This document shows positions 1 to 5,444 of a stretch of DNA of 7,318 nucleotides, one piece after another. Under the pieces are notes generated by a model, which ran no database searches, was not told the DNA's origin, and was given only the letters and a program-made list of their open reading frames with translations. The translations under genes and the position numbers were made by a program. Position 1 is the first letter of the stretch. The number at the start of each line of letters is the position of its first letter. This DNA is from Brevundimonas vancanneytii (GTDB lineage Bacteria > Pseudomonadota > Alphaproteobacteria > Caulobacterales > Caulobacteraceae), in assembly GCA_945874855.1 (NCBI GenBank), contig CAMCIP010000115.1, forward strand, positions 1 to 7,318, given 5' to 3'.

Positions 1-125
1 CGCTCGGCCTCCGCCACCCCGGCCGGGTCGGCGGTCAGGCGCACGGTCGCGCCCAGCCGCTCCAGGGCGAACTGGACCGAGGCGACATTGCCGGCGCCGT
101 AGGCAAGGACGGTGACCTCGGTCAC
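1..125 (-). CDS. hisH: HisH, glutamine amidotransferase subunit of imidazole glycerol phosphate synthase (5' part only)
   Basis: Only the first 41 codons are inside the window; the gene continues past the left edge. Read from a GTG at 123-125 the product begins MTEVTVLAYGAGNVASVQFA. This matches the usual HisH N-terminus, where the strand-loop YGAGN-xxSV precedes the first helix of the class I glutamine amidotransferase fold. HisH releases ammonia from glutamine and passes it to HisF, which makes imidazole glycerol phosphate and AICAR in the fifth step of histidine synthesis. The catalytic Cys-His-Glu residues would lie outside the window. The GTG start overlaps the TGA of the upstream hisC/hisB gene by four bases (GTGA), and a purine-rich AAGGGGG lies just upstream at 130-136, which supports this start and suggests translational coupling. 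Identity is fairly secure despite the short stretch, because of operon position. Confidence 0.85.
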   Translation of the reverse strand, partial: MTEVTVLAYGAGNVASVQFALERLGATVRLTADPAGVAEAE

Positions 126-1561
126 AGCACCCCCTTGGTGCTCGGCACGGCCTCACCCTCGATGCGGATGGCCTGACGCAGGGCGCGGCCGAAGGCCTTG
201 TAGACGGCCTCGGTCTTGTGGTGATCGTCGTCGCCGGTGACGGCGACGTGGATGGCTGCGCCCAGATGCTCGGCCAGCGAGCGGAAGACGTGGGCCGTCA
301 GGTCGGTGCGATAGTCGCCGATGAAGGGGGTGGCGAAGGTCCCCTCGAACACCGGATAGGGGCGGCCTGACAGGTCGATGGAAACGGTCGCCTGCGCCTC
401 GTCCATCGGCAGGACGAAGCCGTAGCGGGCGATGCCGCGCCGCTCGCCCAGGGCCTGTTTCAGCGCCTGACCCAGGGCGATGGCCGAGTCCTCGATGGTG
501 TGGTGCGGATCGGTGTGCAGGTCGCCGGCGCAGGACAGGCGCAGGGAAAAGCCGCCATGGGCGGCCACCTGCTCCAGCATGTGATCGAAGAAGCCGACGC
601 CGGTCTCGATCGCCACGGGGCCTGTGGCGTCCAGATCGACGGCGCAGACGATCCGGGTCTCCTTCGTGTCGCGCACGGCCTGGCCGGTGCGGGCCGGTCG
701 GGCGGGGCCGGCGGCCAGATCCAGCGCGGCCAGCAATCGGTCGTTGATCTCCGGCTTGCTGGAGACCGGCAGGCGCAGGCGGTTGCCCGCCGCCTCCGCG
801 GCCACGCCGAACCGGGTCAGGGCCGTAAGCACCGCGTCGGGCCGGGCGGGGCGGACCATCAGGATGGGCCCGACGCCGGGCTCCACCACCATCTCGCGCG
901 CCAGGGCCCTGGCCAGCCGGGTGCGCTCGCGGCCGACGGCGGCGATGCGTTCGCGGGTCTCGATCAGGCGCGACGGATCCAGCGCCTGCAGCGCCGGTCG
1001 GACGCAGACCTCGGGCAGGGCATAGGGCTCCAGCACCGAGGCCAGGCGGGCCAGGGTCTCCGGCCGGGCCAGGGCAGCGCCGACGCGGGCCCCGGCCAGG
1101 CCCCAGGCCAGCGACAGGCTGCGCAGGACCACCAGATTGGCGTGGTTGTCGATCAGGCCGGCGGCCGAAGGGGTCTCGCCAAATTCGATCAACCCCTCGT
1201 CCACCACCAGCAGGGCCGGGGCAACGCGGGCGGCCATCTCGGCCACCGCCTCAGGTGCCCCCAGGGCGCGCACCACGACGGCCGTGGGCGACCCGGCCTC
1301 CGTCAGGCCGTAGATGGCGTTCAGCCGGGCGAAGGGCTCGCCCTCCGGCGCCTCGACCCGCCCGGCCTCGCGTCCGGCCAGTCGCCAGATCAGCTCCAGC
1401 CCGTGGGTCAGGCCGCGCACGGGCAGGACCCGGTCGGCCGCGACGCCATAGACCTGACCCATGCGGGTCGCCAGCGTCTCCGGCGAAGCGGGATACCGGT
1501 CCAGGCCCTCGCCGCCCGCCACCAGCGGGGCAAAGGGGGCGGGCAGATTGGTCAGGCTCAT
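122..1561 (-). CDS. hisB: Fusion protein: degenerate HisC-like aminotransferase domain + HisB imidazoleglycerol-phosphate dehydratase
   Basis: A 479-residue protein in one uninterrupted frame. Residues about 293-479 are a complete IGP dehydratase (step six: IGP to imidazole acetol phosphate), with both di-histidine manganese motifs, HHTIED (353-358) and HHKTEA (447-452), plus GVGFFDHML (321-329), LPMDEA (384-389), DLSGRP (396-401) and the terminal PSTKGVL. Residues about 17-283 align by eye with histidinol-phosphate aminotransferase HisC: LDRYP (20-24), VVDEGLIEF (119-127), LRSLSLAWGLAGARVG (146-161) and RLRLPV (261-266). The Schiff-base lysine of the LSKA motif is Leu151 (codon CTG at 1109-1111), NPNNPTG is absent, DEAY has become DEGL, and the N-terminal NANE arm is gone. 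This half should therefore not transaminate. An Ala/Pro-rich linker (about 281-293) joins the halves. The ATG overlaps the hisD stop (ATGA) and follows a strong GAGGAG. Dehydratase function is near certain; the role of the N-terminal half is unknown. Confidence 0.93.
   Translation of the reverse strand: MSLTNLPAPFAPLVAGGEGLDRYPASPETLATRMGQVYGVAADRVLPVRGLTHGLELIWRLAGREAGRVEAPEGEPFARLNAIYGLTEAGSPTAVVVRALGAPEAVAEMAARVAPALLVVDEGLIEFGETPSAAGLIDNHANLVVLRSLSLAWGLAGARVGAALARPETLARLASVLEPYALPEVCVRPALQALDPSRLIETRERIAAVGRERTRLARALAREMVVEPGVGPILMVRPARPDAVLTALTRFGVAAEAAGNRLRLPVSSKPEINDRLLAALDLAAGPARPARTGQAVRDTKETRIVCAVDLDATGPVAIETGVGFFDHMLEQVAAHGGFSLRLSCAGDLHTDPHHTIEDSAIALGQALKQALGERRGIARYGFVLPMDEAQATVSIDLSGRPYPVFEGTFATPFIGDYRTDLTAHVFRSLAEHLGAAIHVAVTGDDDHHKTEAVYKAFGRALRQAIRIEGEAVPSTKGVL
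130..136 (-). promoter_or_regulatory. Ribosome binding site of hisH
   Basis: AAGGGGG on the minus strand, four bases before the GTG at 123-125 and lying inside the last codons of the hisC/hisB fusion. It decides the GTG start, since no in-frame ATG is near. Confidence 0.5.
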
Positions 1562-2865
1562 CCCGCGCTCCTCAGGTCGGCGGCCCGGGCGTGGGCCTCC
1601 AGCCCTTCCAGCCGCGCCAGCCGCGCCGCGACGGGGCCCAGGGCGGCGGCACCCGCGGGGGTGACGGTCTGGACCGACATGGAGGTCATGAAGCTGGCCG
1701 TGGTGAGGCCGCCCAGGGTCCGCGCCCCGCCGTCGGTCGGCAGGACGTGGCTGGGTCCGGCGGCATAGTCGCCCAGGGTCTCGGCGGCGAAGCGGCCGAC
1801 GAAGACGGCCCCGGCGGCCGTGATGAGATCCACCAGATCGTCGGCGTCCTCGACGTTCAGCGACAGGTGTTCGGGGCCGTACAGGTTGGAGACCGCGCAG
1901 GCCTGATCCAGATCGGCCACGAGGATGGCGCGGCCCTCGGCCAGGGAGGCGCGGGCGACCTCGGCGCGGGGCAGGGTGGTCAGCTGGCGCTCCACCGCCG
2001 CGAGGATTTCGCTCAGCGCCGTGCGGCTGGGTGACACCAGGATCACCTGGGCGTCGGCGTCGTGCTCGGCCTGGCTGAGCAGGTCGGCGGCGGCCACCTC
2101 CGGGTCGGCGTCGCGGTCGGCGATGACCAGCAGTTCCGACGGTCCGGCCGGCATGTCGACGGCGGGACCGCCGGCCAGGGCCGTGGCCTGCTTCTTGGCC
2201 TCGGCCACCCAGGCGTTGCCGGGGCCGAACAGCTTGTCGACCGGCGCGATCTCTCCGTCGTCCAGCACGGCGCCGAAGGTCAGGGCTGCGATGGCCTGGG
2301 CCCCGCCGATCAGCCAGAGGGCGTCCAGACCGGCCTCGGCCGCGGCCAGGATCATGGCCGGGTGCACACTCCCGTCGCGGGCGGGCGGGGTGACGACGAC
2401 GCGGCGATCGACCCCCGCCACCCCGGCCGGAATGGCCTGCATCAGCAGGGAGGAGAACAGGGGCGCCGTGCCGCCGGGCACATAGATCCCCGCCGCCCCG
2501 ACGGGCCGCCAGACCAGACGTGAGCGCACCCCGGCCGTGGTCTCGACCCAGGCCGTGTCGTCCGGCCGCGTGGCCTGGTGGAAGACCCGCACATTGTCCG
2601 CGGCCACCCGCAGCGCCCGGGTGTCGGCGGGGGGCAGGGCGTCGCGGGCGGCGGCGATCGTTTCGGGGGTGACGGCGATGCGGCGCGGGGCATGGCCGTC
2701 CAGCTTGACCGCCCAGTCGGTCACGGCCGCGCCGCCGCGCGCCCGCACGTCGTCCAGGATGGCGCGCACGCCCTCGACCACATCGGCCTGGCTGCGGCGT
2801 GCGGGGCGGGCCAGGGCGTCGCGGCGACCCGCGGCATCCAGCAATGTCCAGTCGAGGCGCCGCAT
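1558..2865 (-). CDS. hisD: Histidinol dehydrogenase HisD
   Basis: A 435-residue protein, the normal length for HisD, which carries out the last two steps of histidine synthesis: NAD-dependent, zinc-dependent oxidation of L-histidinol through histidinal to L-histidine in the cytoplasm. Visible signatures are YVPGG (128-132), GGAQAIAAL (187-195), FGPGN (213-217), DMPAGPSE (237-244), LLSQAEHD (262-269), YGPEHLS (329-335) and GDYAAGPSHVLPT (365-377). By analogy with E. coli HisD the zinc ligands are Gln265, His268, Asp366 and His425, and the general-base pair is Glu332-His333; all are present. The open frame runs further upstream through hisG, but the protein begins at the ATG at 2863-2865 (MRRLDWTLL), because HisD proteins start with this LDW segment. 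The ATG overlaps the hisG TGA by one base (TGATG), with GAGAAG upstream, and the 3' end overlaps the next gene by four bases. Confidence 0.97.
   Translation of the reverse strand: MRRLDWTLLDAAGRRDALARPARRSQADVVEGVRAILDDVRARGGAAVTDWAVKLDGHAPRRIAVTPETIAAARDALPPADTRALRVAADNVRVFHQATRPDDTAWVETTAGVRSRLVWRPVGAAGIYVPGGTAPLFSSLLMQAIPAGVAGVDRRVVVTPPARDGSVHPAMILAAAEAGLDALWLIGGAQAIAALTFGAVLDDGEIAPVDKLFGPGNAWVAEAKKQATALAGGPAVDMPAGPSELLVIADRDADPEVAAADLLSQAEHDADAQVILVSPSRTALSEILAAVERQLTTLPRAEVARASLAEGRAILVADLDQACAVSNLYGPEHLSLNVEDADDLVDLITAAGAVFVGRFAAETLGDYAAGPSHVLPTDGGARTLGGLTTASFMTSMSVQTVTPAGAAALGPVAARLARLEGLEAHARAADLRSAG
1568..1573 (-). promoter_or_regulatory. Ribosome binding site of the hisC-like/hisB fusion
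   Basis: GAGGAG on the minus strand with a six-base spacer (CGCGGG) to the ATG at 1559-1561, placed inside the end of hisD. It fixes the start ahead of the HisC-like half and so argues that the whole fusion is translated. Confidence 0.7.
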
Positions 2866-3746
2866 CACATCATCTTCTCGATCGGCAGGACCAGGATGGC
2901 CGAGGCCCCGGCGGCCTTCAGCTTCTCCAGCGTCTCCCAGAACACCGCCTCCTGGCAGACGGCGTGGACGGCCACCGCATCGTCGCGGCCCGACAGGGGC
3001 ATGACGGTGGGCGAACCGGCCCCCGGCAGGATGGCGGTGATCTGGTCCAGCGCCGCCCGCGGGGCGTTCAGCATGACATATTTGGCCCCTTGCGAGGCCA
3101 CGACCCCGGCCATCCGCTCCACCACACTGGCCAGCAGGTCGGCCAGTTCGGGCTCGGGCGCGACAGGCGACCGGATCAGCACGGCCTGGCTGTCCAGCAC
3201 GGTTTCGCGGGCCGCCAGACCATTGGCCTCCAGCGTCGCCCCGGTCGAGACCAGATCGCAGATGGCGTGGGCCAGCTTCAGTCGCGGCGCGACCTCCACC
3301 GCCCCGCGCATGACCACGATGTCGGCCGCCACCCCGCGCGCGTCCAGCCAGCGGCGCAGCACCCGCGGATAGCTGGTGGCGATGCGCAGCCCCCCCAGCG
3401 AGGCGGCGTCCGCATAGGCCAGCGTCGGCGGCACGGCGATCTTCAGCGTGCAACGGCCGAAGCCCAGGGGCATGACCACCTCGGCGGTCGGCCCGCCGTT
3501 GCGGCCCTCCTCCAGCACATTCTCGCCGACGATGCCCAGATCGCAGACCCCGTCGGCCACGAAGGTGGGGATGTCGTCGTCGCGGACCCGCAGCAGGTCG
3601 ATCGGATAGTTCTCGACCCGGTACAGCAGGTCATTGGTGCCCCTGACCACGCGCAGGCCCGCGTCGCGGACGAGGTCCAGGCTGCGGTCGGACAGACGTC
3701 CGGATTTCTGGACGGCGATGCGAAGCCGACCCTGGACGGTGCTCAT
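2865..3746 (-). CDS. hisG: ATP phosphoribosyltransferase HisG, long (HisGL) form
   Basis: A 293-residue enzyme for the committed first step of histidine synthesis: ATP + PRPP to phosphoribosyl-ATP. The catalytic part has LRIAVQKSGRLSD (8-20), LRVRDDDIP (52-60), DLGIVGENVLEE (69-80) and the PRPP-binding signature from Glu151 to Thr171 ending in DLVSTGAT. Residues from about 221 on (AKYVMLNAP, PTVMPL, FWETLEKLKAAGAS, ILVLPIEKMM) form the C-terminal regulatory domain that binds histidine. The long form therefore needs no HisZ partner and should be feedback-inhibited by histidine. From memory, many alphaproteobacteria use the short HisG plus HisZ, so the long, E. coli-like form is notable here. 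The ATG at 3744-3746 is nine bases after the regulator's stop codon, with a weak AGAGA ribosome site. The gene ends in a TGATG junction with hisD. Confidence 0.97.
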   Translation of the reverse strand: MSTVQGRLRIAVQKSGRLSDRSLDLVRDAGLRVVRGTNDLLYRVENYPIDLLRVRDDDIPTFVADGVCDLGIVGENVLEEGRNGGPTAEVVMPLGFGRCTLKIAVPPTLAYADAASLGGLRIATSYPRVLRRWLDARGVAADIVVMRGAVEVAPRLKLAHAICDLVSTGATLEANGLAARETVLDSQAVLIRSPVAPEPELADLLASVVERMAGVVASQGAKYVMLNAPRAALDQITAILPGAGSPTVMPLSGRDDAVAVHAVCQEAVFWETLEKLKAAGASAILVLPIEKMM

Positions 3747-3755
3747 GATCTCTGC

Positions 3756-4067
3756 TCAGGCTTTCAGGCGATCCAGCACCAGCCGATAGCCCTGATGCGG
3801 CATTTCCTTGAGGAAGCGTGCGACGCGCACGACGGTGGTGGGGCTGGCCTGGGCCTCGGCCGCGATCTCGCGATAGGACTTGCCGCCCGCGTCCAGCAGC
3901 CGGGCCACCTCCCAGCGCTCGGCGAAGGCCCGGATCTCCGCCGGTGTGCACAGGTCGGCCAGAAAGGCGTCGACCTCGTCGCGGGTCTTCAGCGACAGCA
4001 GGGCGTCATACAGCGCCACGCGGCTGCGGGCCGTCCGGGCGGCATTGCGGGGCAGGACCTCGGTCAT
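3756..4067 (-). CDS. TrpR/YerC-family transcriptional regulator, candidate histidine operon repressor
   Basis: A 103-residue protein from the ATG at 4065-4067. It is a TrpR-superfamily protein of the YerC/YecD type: LKTRDEVDAFLADLCTPAEI (26-45), RWEVARLLDAGGKSYREIA (51-69), then a helix-turn-helix (about 64-87, with ASPTTVVRVARFL as the recognition part) and the typical end QGYRLVLDRL. TrpR-like proteins bind DNA as dimers. Members of the YerC group in Gram-positive bacteria have been linked to control of his genes (HisR), and here the gene is the first of the his operon, nine bases before hisG, so repression of his genes in response to histidine is a reasonable inference; ligand and target are not shown by sequence. 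An upstream GTG at 4077-4079 would add MERA, but it lies inside an inverted repeat and has no ribosome site; GGA at 4075-4077 fits the ATG, though weakly. Confidence 0.88.
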   Translation of the reverse strand: MTEVLPRNAARTARSRVALYDALLSLKTRDEVDAFLADLCTPAEIRAFAERWEVARLLDAGGKSYREIAAEAQASPTTVVRVARFLKEMPHQGYRLVLDRLKA

Positions 4068-4071
4068 GGCG

Positions 4072-4099
4072 CGTTCCACTATGGTGTAACGGTGGAACG
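4072..4099. promoter_or_regulatory. Candidate operator: inverted repeat CGTTCCAC-N12-GTGGAACG with an extra direct half-site
   Basis: CGTTCCAC (4072-4079) and GTGGAACG (4092-4099) are a perfect 8-bp inverted repeat with a 12-base spacer. Inside the spacer GTGTAACG (4084-4091) repeats the right arm with one mismatch and touches it, giving three half-sites in 28 bp. The site ends five bases before the ATG of the TrpR/YerC-like gene and just downstream of a TTGACC hexamer, the position expected of an autoregulatory operator. Binding by that regulator is inference; the symmetry itself is seen directly. Confidence 0.5.
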
Positions 4100-4104
4100 G
4101 TCAA
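4076..4104 (-). promoter_or_regulatory. Possible promoter of the his operon
   Basis: On the minus strand TTGACC (4099-4104) is a good -35 hexamer. A -10 box is poor: TAGTGG (4076-4081) at 17-base spacing or CATAGT (4078-4083) at 15. If used, transcription would start within or just before the regulator's first codons and the inverted repeat would cover the promoter, as for a repressor site. Confidence 0.3.
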
Positions 4105-4113
4105 GAGGATGTT

Positions 4114-4137
4114 GGGGACTGGGGACTGGGGACTGGG
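4114..4137 (+). other. Potential G-quadruplex motif, plus strand
   Basis: Four runs of G (4, 4, 4 and 3 bases) separated each time by ACT, which fits the standard G3+N1-7 pattern with short equal loops. It would be in the 5' leader of the reductase mRNA if transcription starts to its left. Confidence 0.6.
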
Positions 4138-4170
4138 CTGTGGCTTCCCGCCGGCTCGATGTCCGCGTCT

Positions 4171-4194
4171 CCCAGTCCCTAGTCCCCAGTCCCC
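4171..4194 (-). other. Potential G-quadruplex motif, minus strand
   Basis: Read on the minus strand this arm has G runs of 4, 4, 3 and 3 bases with loops ACT, ACTA and ACT, so it fits the same pattern on the opposite strand to its partner arm. Confidence 0.5.
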
Positions 4195-4214
4195 GGTCCG
4201 GGTATGCCGATGCC

Positions 4215-5444
4215 ATGACCAAGGTTCTGATCATCGGCGCCGGCCACGCCGGGGGCTCCGTGGCCGCCTTCCTGCGGCAGTACGGGTTCGAGGGCGGGAT
4301 CGTGCTGGCGGGAGACGAGGCGGCGGCACCCTATCAGCGGCCGCCGCTGTCCAAGGCCTGGCTGAAGGGCGAGGCAGGGGTCGAGGACCTGCTGCTGCGG
4401 CCCGAGAGCTTCTATGCCGAACAGGCGATCGACCTGCGGCGCGGCGTCACGGCCACGGCGATCGACCGCGCGGCCCGGCGGGTCGCCTTCGCCGACGGCG
4501 CGGTGGAGACCTGGGATGTGCTGGTGCTCGCGACCGGCTCGATCTCGCGGCGGCTGTCGATCCCGGGGATCGATCTGCCCGGGGTGATGGAACTGCGGAC
4601 CCTGGTCGAGGCCGAGGCGTTGAAGGCGCGGCTGGCGCCGGGGCGCCGCCTGGTGGTGATCGGCGGCGGCTTCGTGGGGCTGGAGGCGGCGGCCTCGGCG
4701 CGGGCCCTGGGCTGTGAGGTCACGGTGCTGGAGCGCGAGGGCCGCCTGCTGGCGCGGGTCGCGTCCGAGCCGATCTCGCACCTGCTGGACACCCGCCACC
4801 GGGCCGAGGGGGTCGGGCTGCGCACCGGGGCCGACGTGGTCGAGCTGGGGGCCGAGGCGGACGGTGCCGTGGCGGTGCGGACCGCGGACGGTCAGGTCGT
4901 GGTCGGCGACACCGTGCTGGTCGGCGTCGGCGCCCTGGCCAGCGAGGGGCTGGCCAGGGCGGCCGGTCTGACGTGCGACGGCGGGGTGGTGGTCGACGAT
5001 CAGGCCCGGACCTCGGACCCGGCCATCTTCGCCGTCGGCGACGTGACGCGTCGGCCCGTGCCGGCCCATGGCCCCGGCCTGTTCCGGCTCGAGAGCGTGC
5101 CCAATGCCCTGGAACAGGCCAAACAGGCGGCCGCCGCCATCACGGGTCGCGCGCCCCCGCCGCCCGAGGTCCCGTGGTTCTGGTCGGACCAGTACGATCT
5201 GAAGCTGCAGATCGCGGGCCTGCCGGCCGGGGCGGACCGCCGGGTGGTGCGCGGCGAGCCGGGGGCGGCGCCCCTGGCCGTCTTTCACCTGAAGGGCGAC
5301 CGTCTGGTCTGCGTCGAGGCGGTCAACGCCCCGGCGGAATTCATGGGCGGGCGCAAGCTGATCGGCAGCGGCGACCCGGTGGATGCGGCGCGGCTGGCCG
5401 ATCCGGCGGTCTCGATGAAGGCGGTCGCGGCCCCGAACGGCTGA
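4215..5444 (+). CDS. FAD/NAD(P)H-dependent ferredoxin reductase (putidaredoxin/rhodocoxin reductase type)
   Basis: A 409-residue flavoprotein that should pass electrons from NAD(P)H through FAD to a [2Fe-2S] ferredoxin serving a P450 or ring-hydroxylating oxygenase. Visible features are the N-terminal FAD dinucleotide fold GAGHAGGS (8-15), the family signature YQRPPLSKAWL (40-50), the LATGS segment (105-109), the second dinucleotide fold IGGGFVGLEAA (149-159) for NAD(P)H, the FAD-contacting IFAVGDVT (271-278), ESVPNALEQAKQAA (293-306), and the C-terminal reductase domain opening with PWFWSDQYDLKLQIAG (320-335). The frame is open far upstream but the first fold fixes the ATG at 4215-4217. No good ribosome site is seen in the 20 bases between the heptad repeat and the ATG. 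It diverges from the his operon and converges with cobT; no ferredoxin, P450 or oxygenase is in the window, so its partner and physiological role are open. Confidence 0.93.
   Translation: MTKVLIIGAGHAGGSVAAFLRQYGFEGGIVLAGDEAAAPYQRPPLSKAWLKGEAGVEDLLLRPESFYAEQAIDLRRGVTATAIDRAARRVAFADGAVETWDVLVLATGSISRRLSIPGIDLPGVMELRTLVEAEALKARLAPGRRLVVIGGGFVGLEAAASARALGCEVTVLEREGRLLARVASEPISHLLDTRHRAEGVGLRTGADVVELGAEADGAVAVRTADGQVVVGDTVLVGVGALASEGLARAAGLTCDGGVVVDDQARTSDPAIFAVGDVTRRPVPAHGPGLFRLESVPNALEQAKQAAAAITGRAPPPPEVPWFWSDQYDLKLQIAGLPAGADRRVVRGEPGAAPLAVFHLKGDRLVCVEAVNAPAEFMGGRKLIGSGDPVDAARLADPAVSMKAVAAPNG

Larger units (their letters stand above)
4114..4194. repeat. 24-bp inverted repeat made of GGGGACT heptads
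   Basis: The left arm (4114-4137) is three tandem GGGGACT units plus GGG. The right arm (4171-4194) is its reverse complement except at one position (T4180 opposite G4128), separated by a 33-base loop (4138-4170). In plus-strand RNA the odd pair is a G-U wobble, so the 24-bp stem is continuous; in minus-strand RNA it is a C-A mismatch. The element fills most of the space between the his regulator and the divergent reductase gene and ends 20 bases before the reductase ATG. It could be a REP-like or MITE-like dispersed element, a regulatory hairpin or a barrier between divergent promoters. No target-site duplication was found. Confidence 0.85.

Noticed and set aside
1080..1140. Loss of the HisC lysine as a sequencing frameshift
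   Set aside because: The frame matches HisC on both sides of the site (VVLRSLS before, LAGARVG after), so the change is a true codon difference rather than an indel artefact.
500..1768. Long plus-strand open frame opposite hisC/hisB and hisD
   Set aside because: Product is low-complexity Gly/Gln/His/Arg-rich with no domain and lies antisense to well-conserved enzymes; typical of GC-rich shadow frames.
2866..3453. Upstream extension of the hisD frame through hisG
   Set aside because: It is the +1 shadow of hisG; HisD proteins begin at the LDW segment and the TGATG junction gives a natural start.
4114..4194. CRISPR-like repeat array
   Set aside because: Units are seven bases and directly adjacent without spacers, and the two groups are inverted; it is an inverted heptad repeat, not CRISPR.
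2799..4214. Upstream extension of the reductase frame, which would make an 881-residue protein
   Set aside because: The added 472 residues are antisense to hisD, hisG and the regulator and have no family features; the FAD-binding fold begins right at the ATG at 4215.
4080..4214. Histidine leader peptide/attenuator before the his operon
   Set aside because: No short frame with a run of His codons and no terminator/antiterminator pair is seen on the minus strand; the G-rich inverted repeat is upstream of the likely promoter for this direction.
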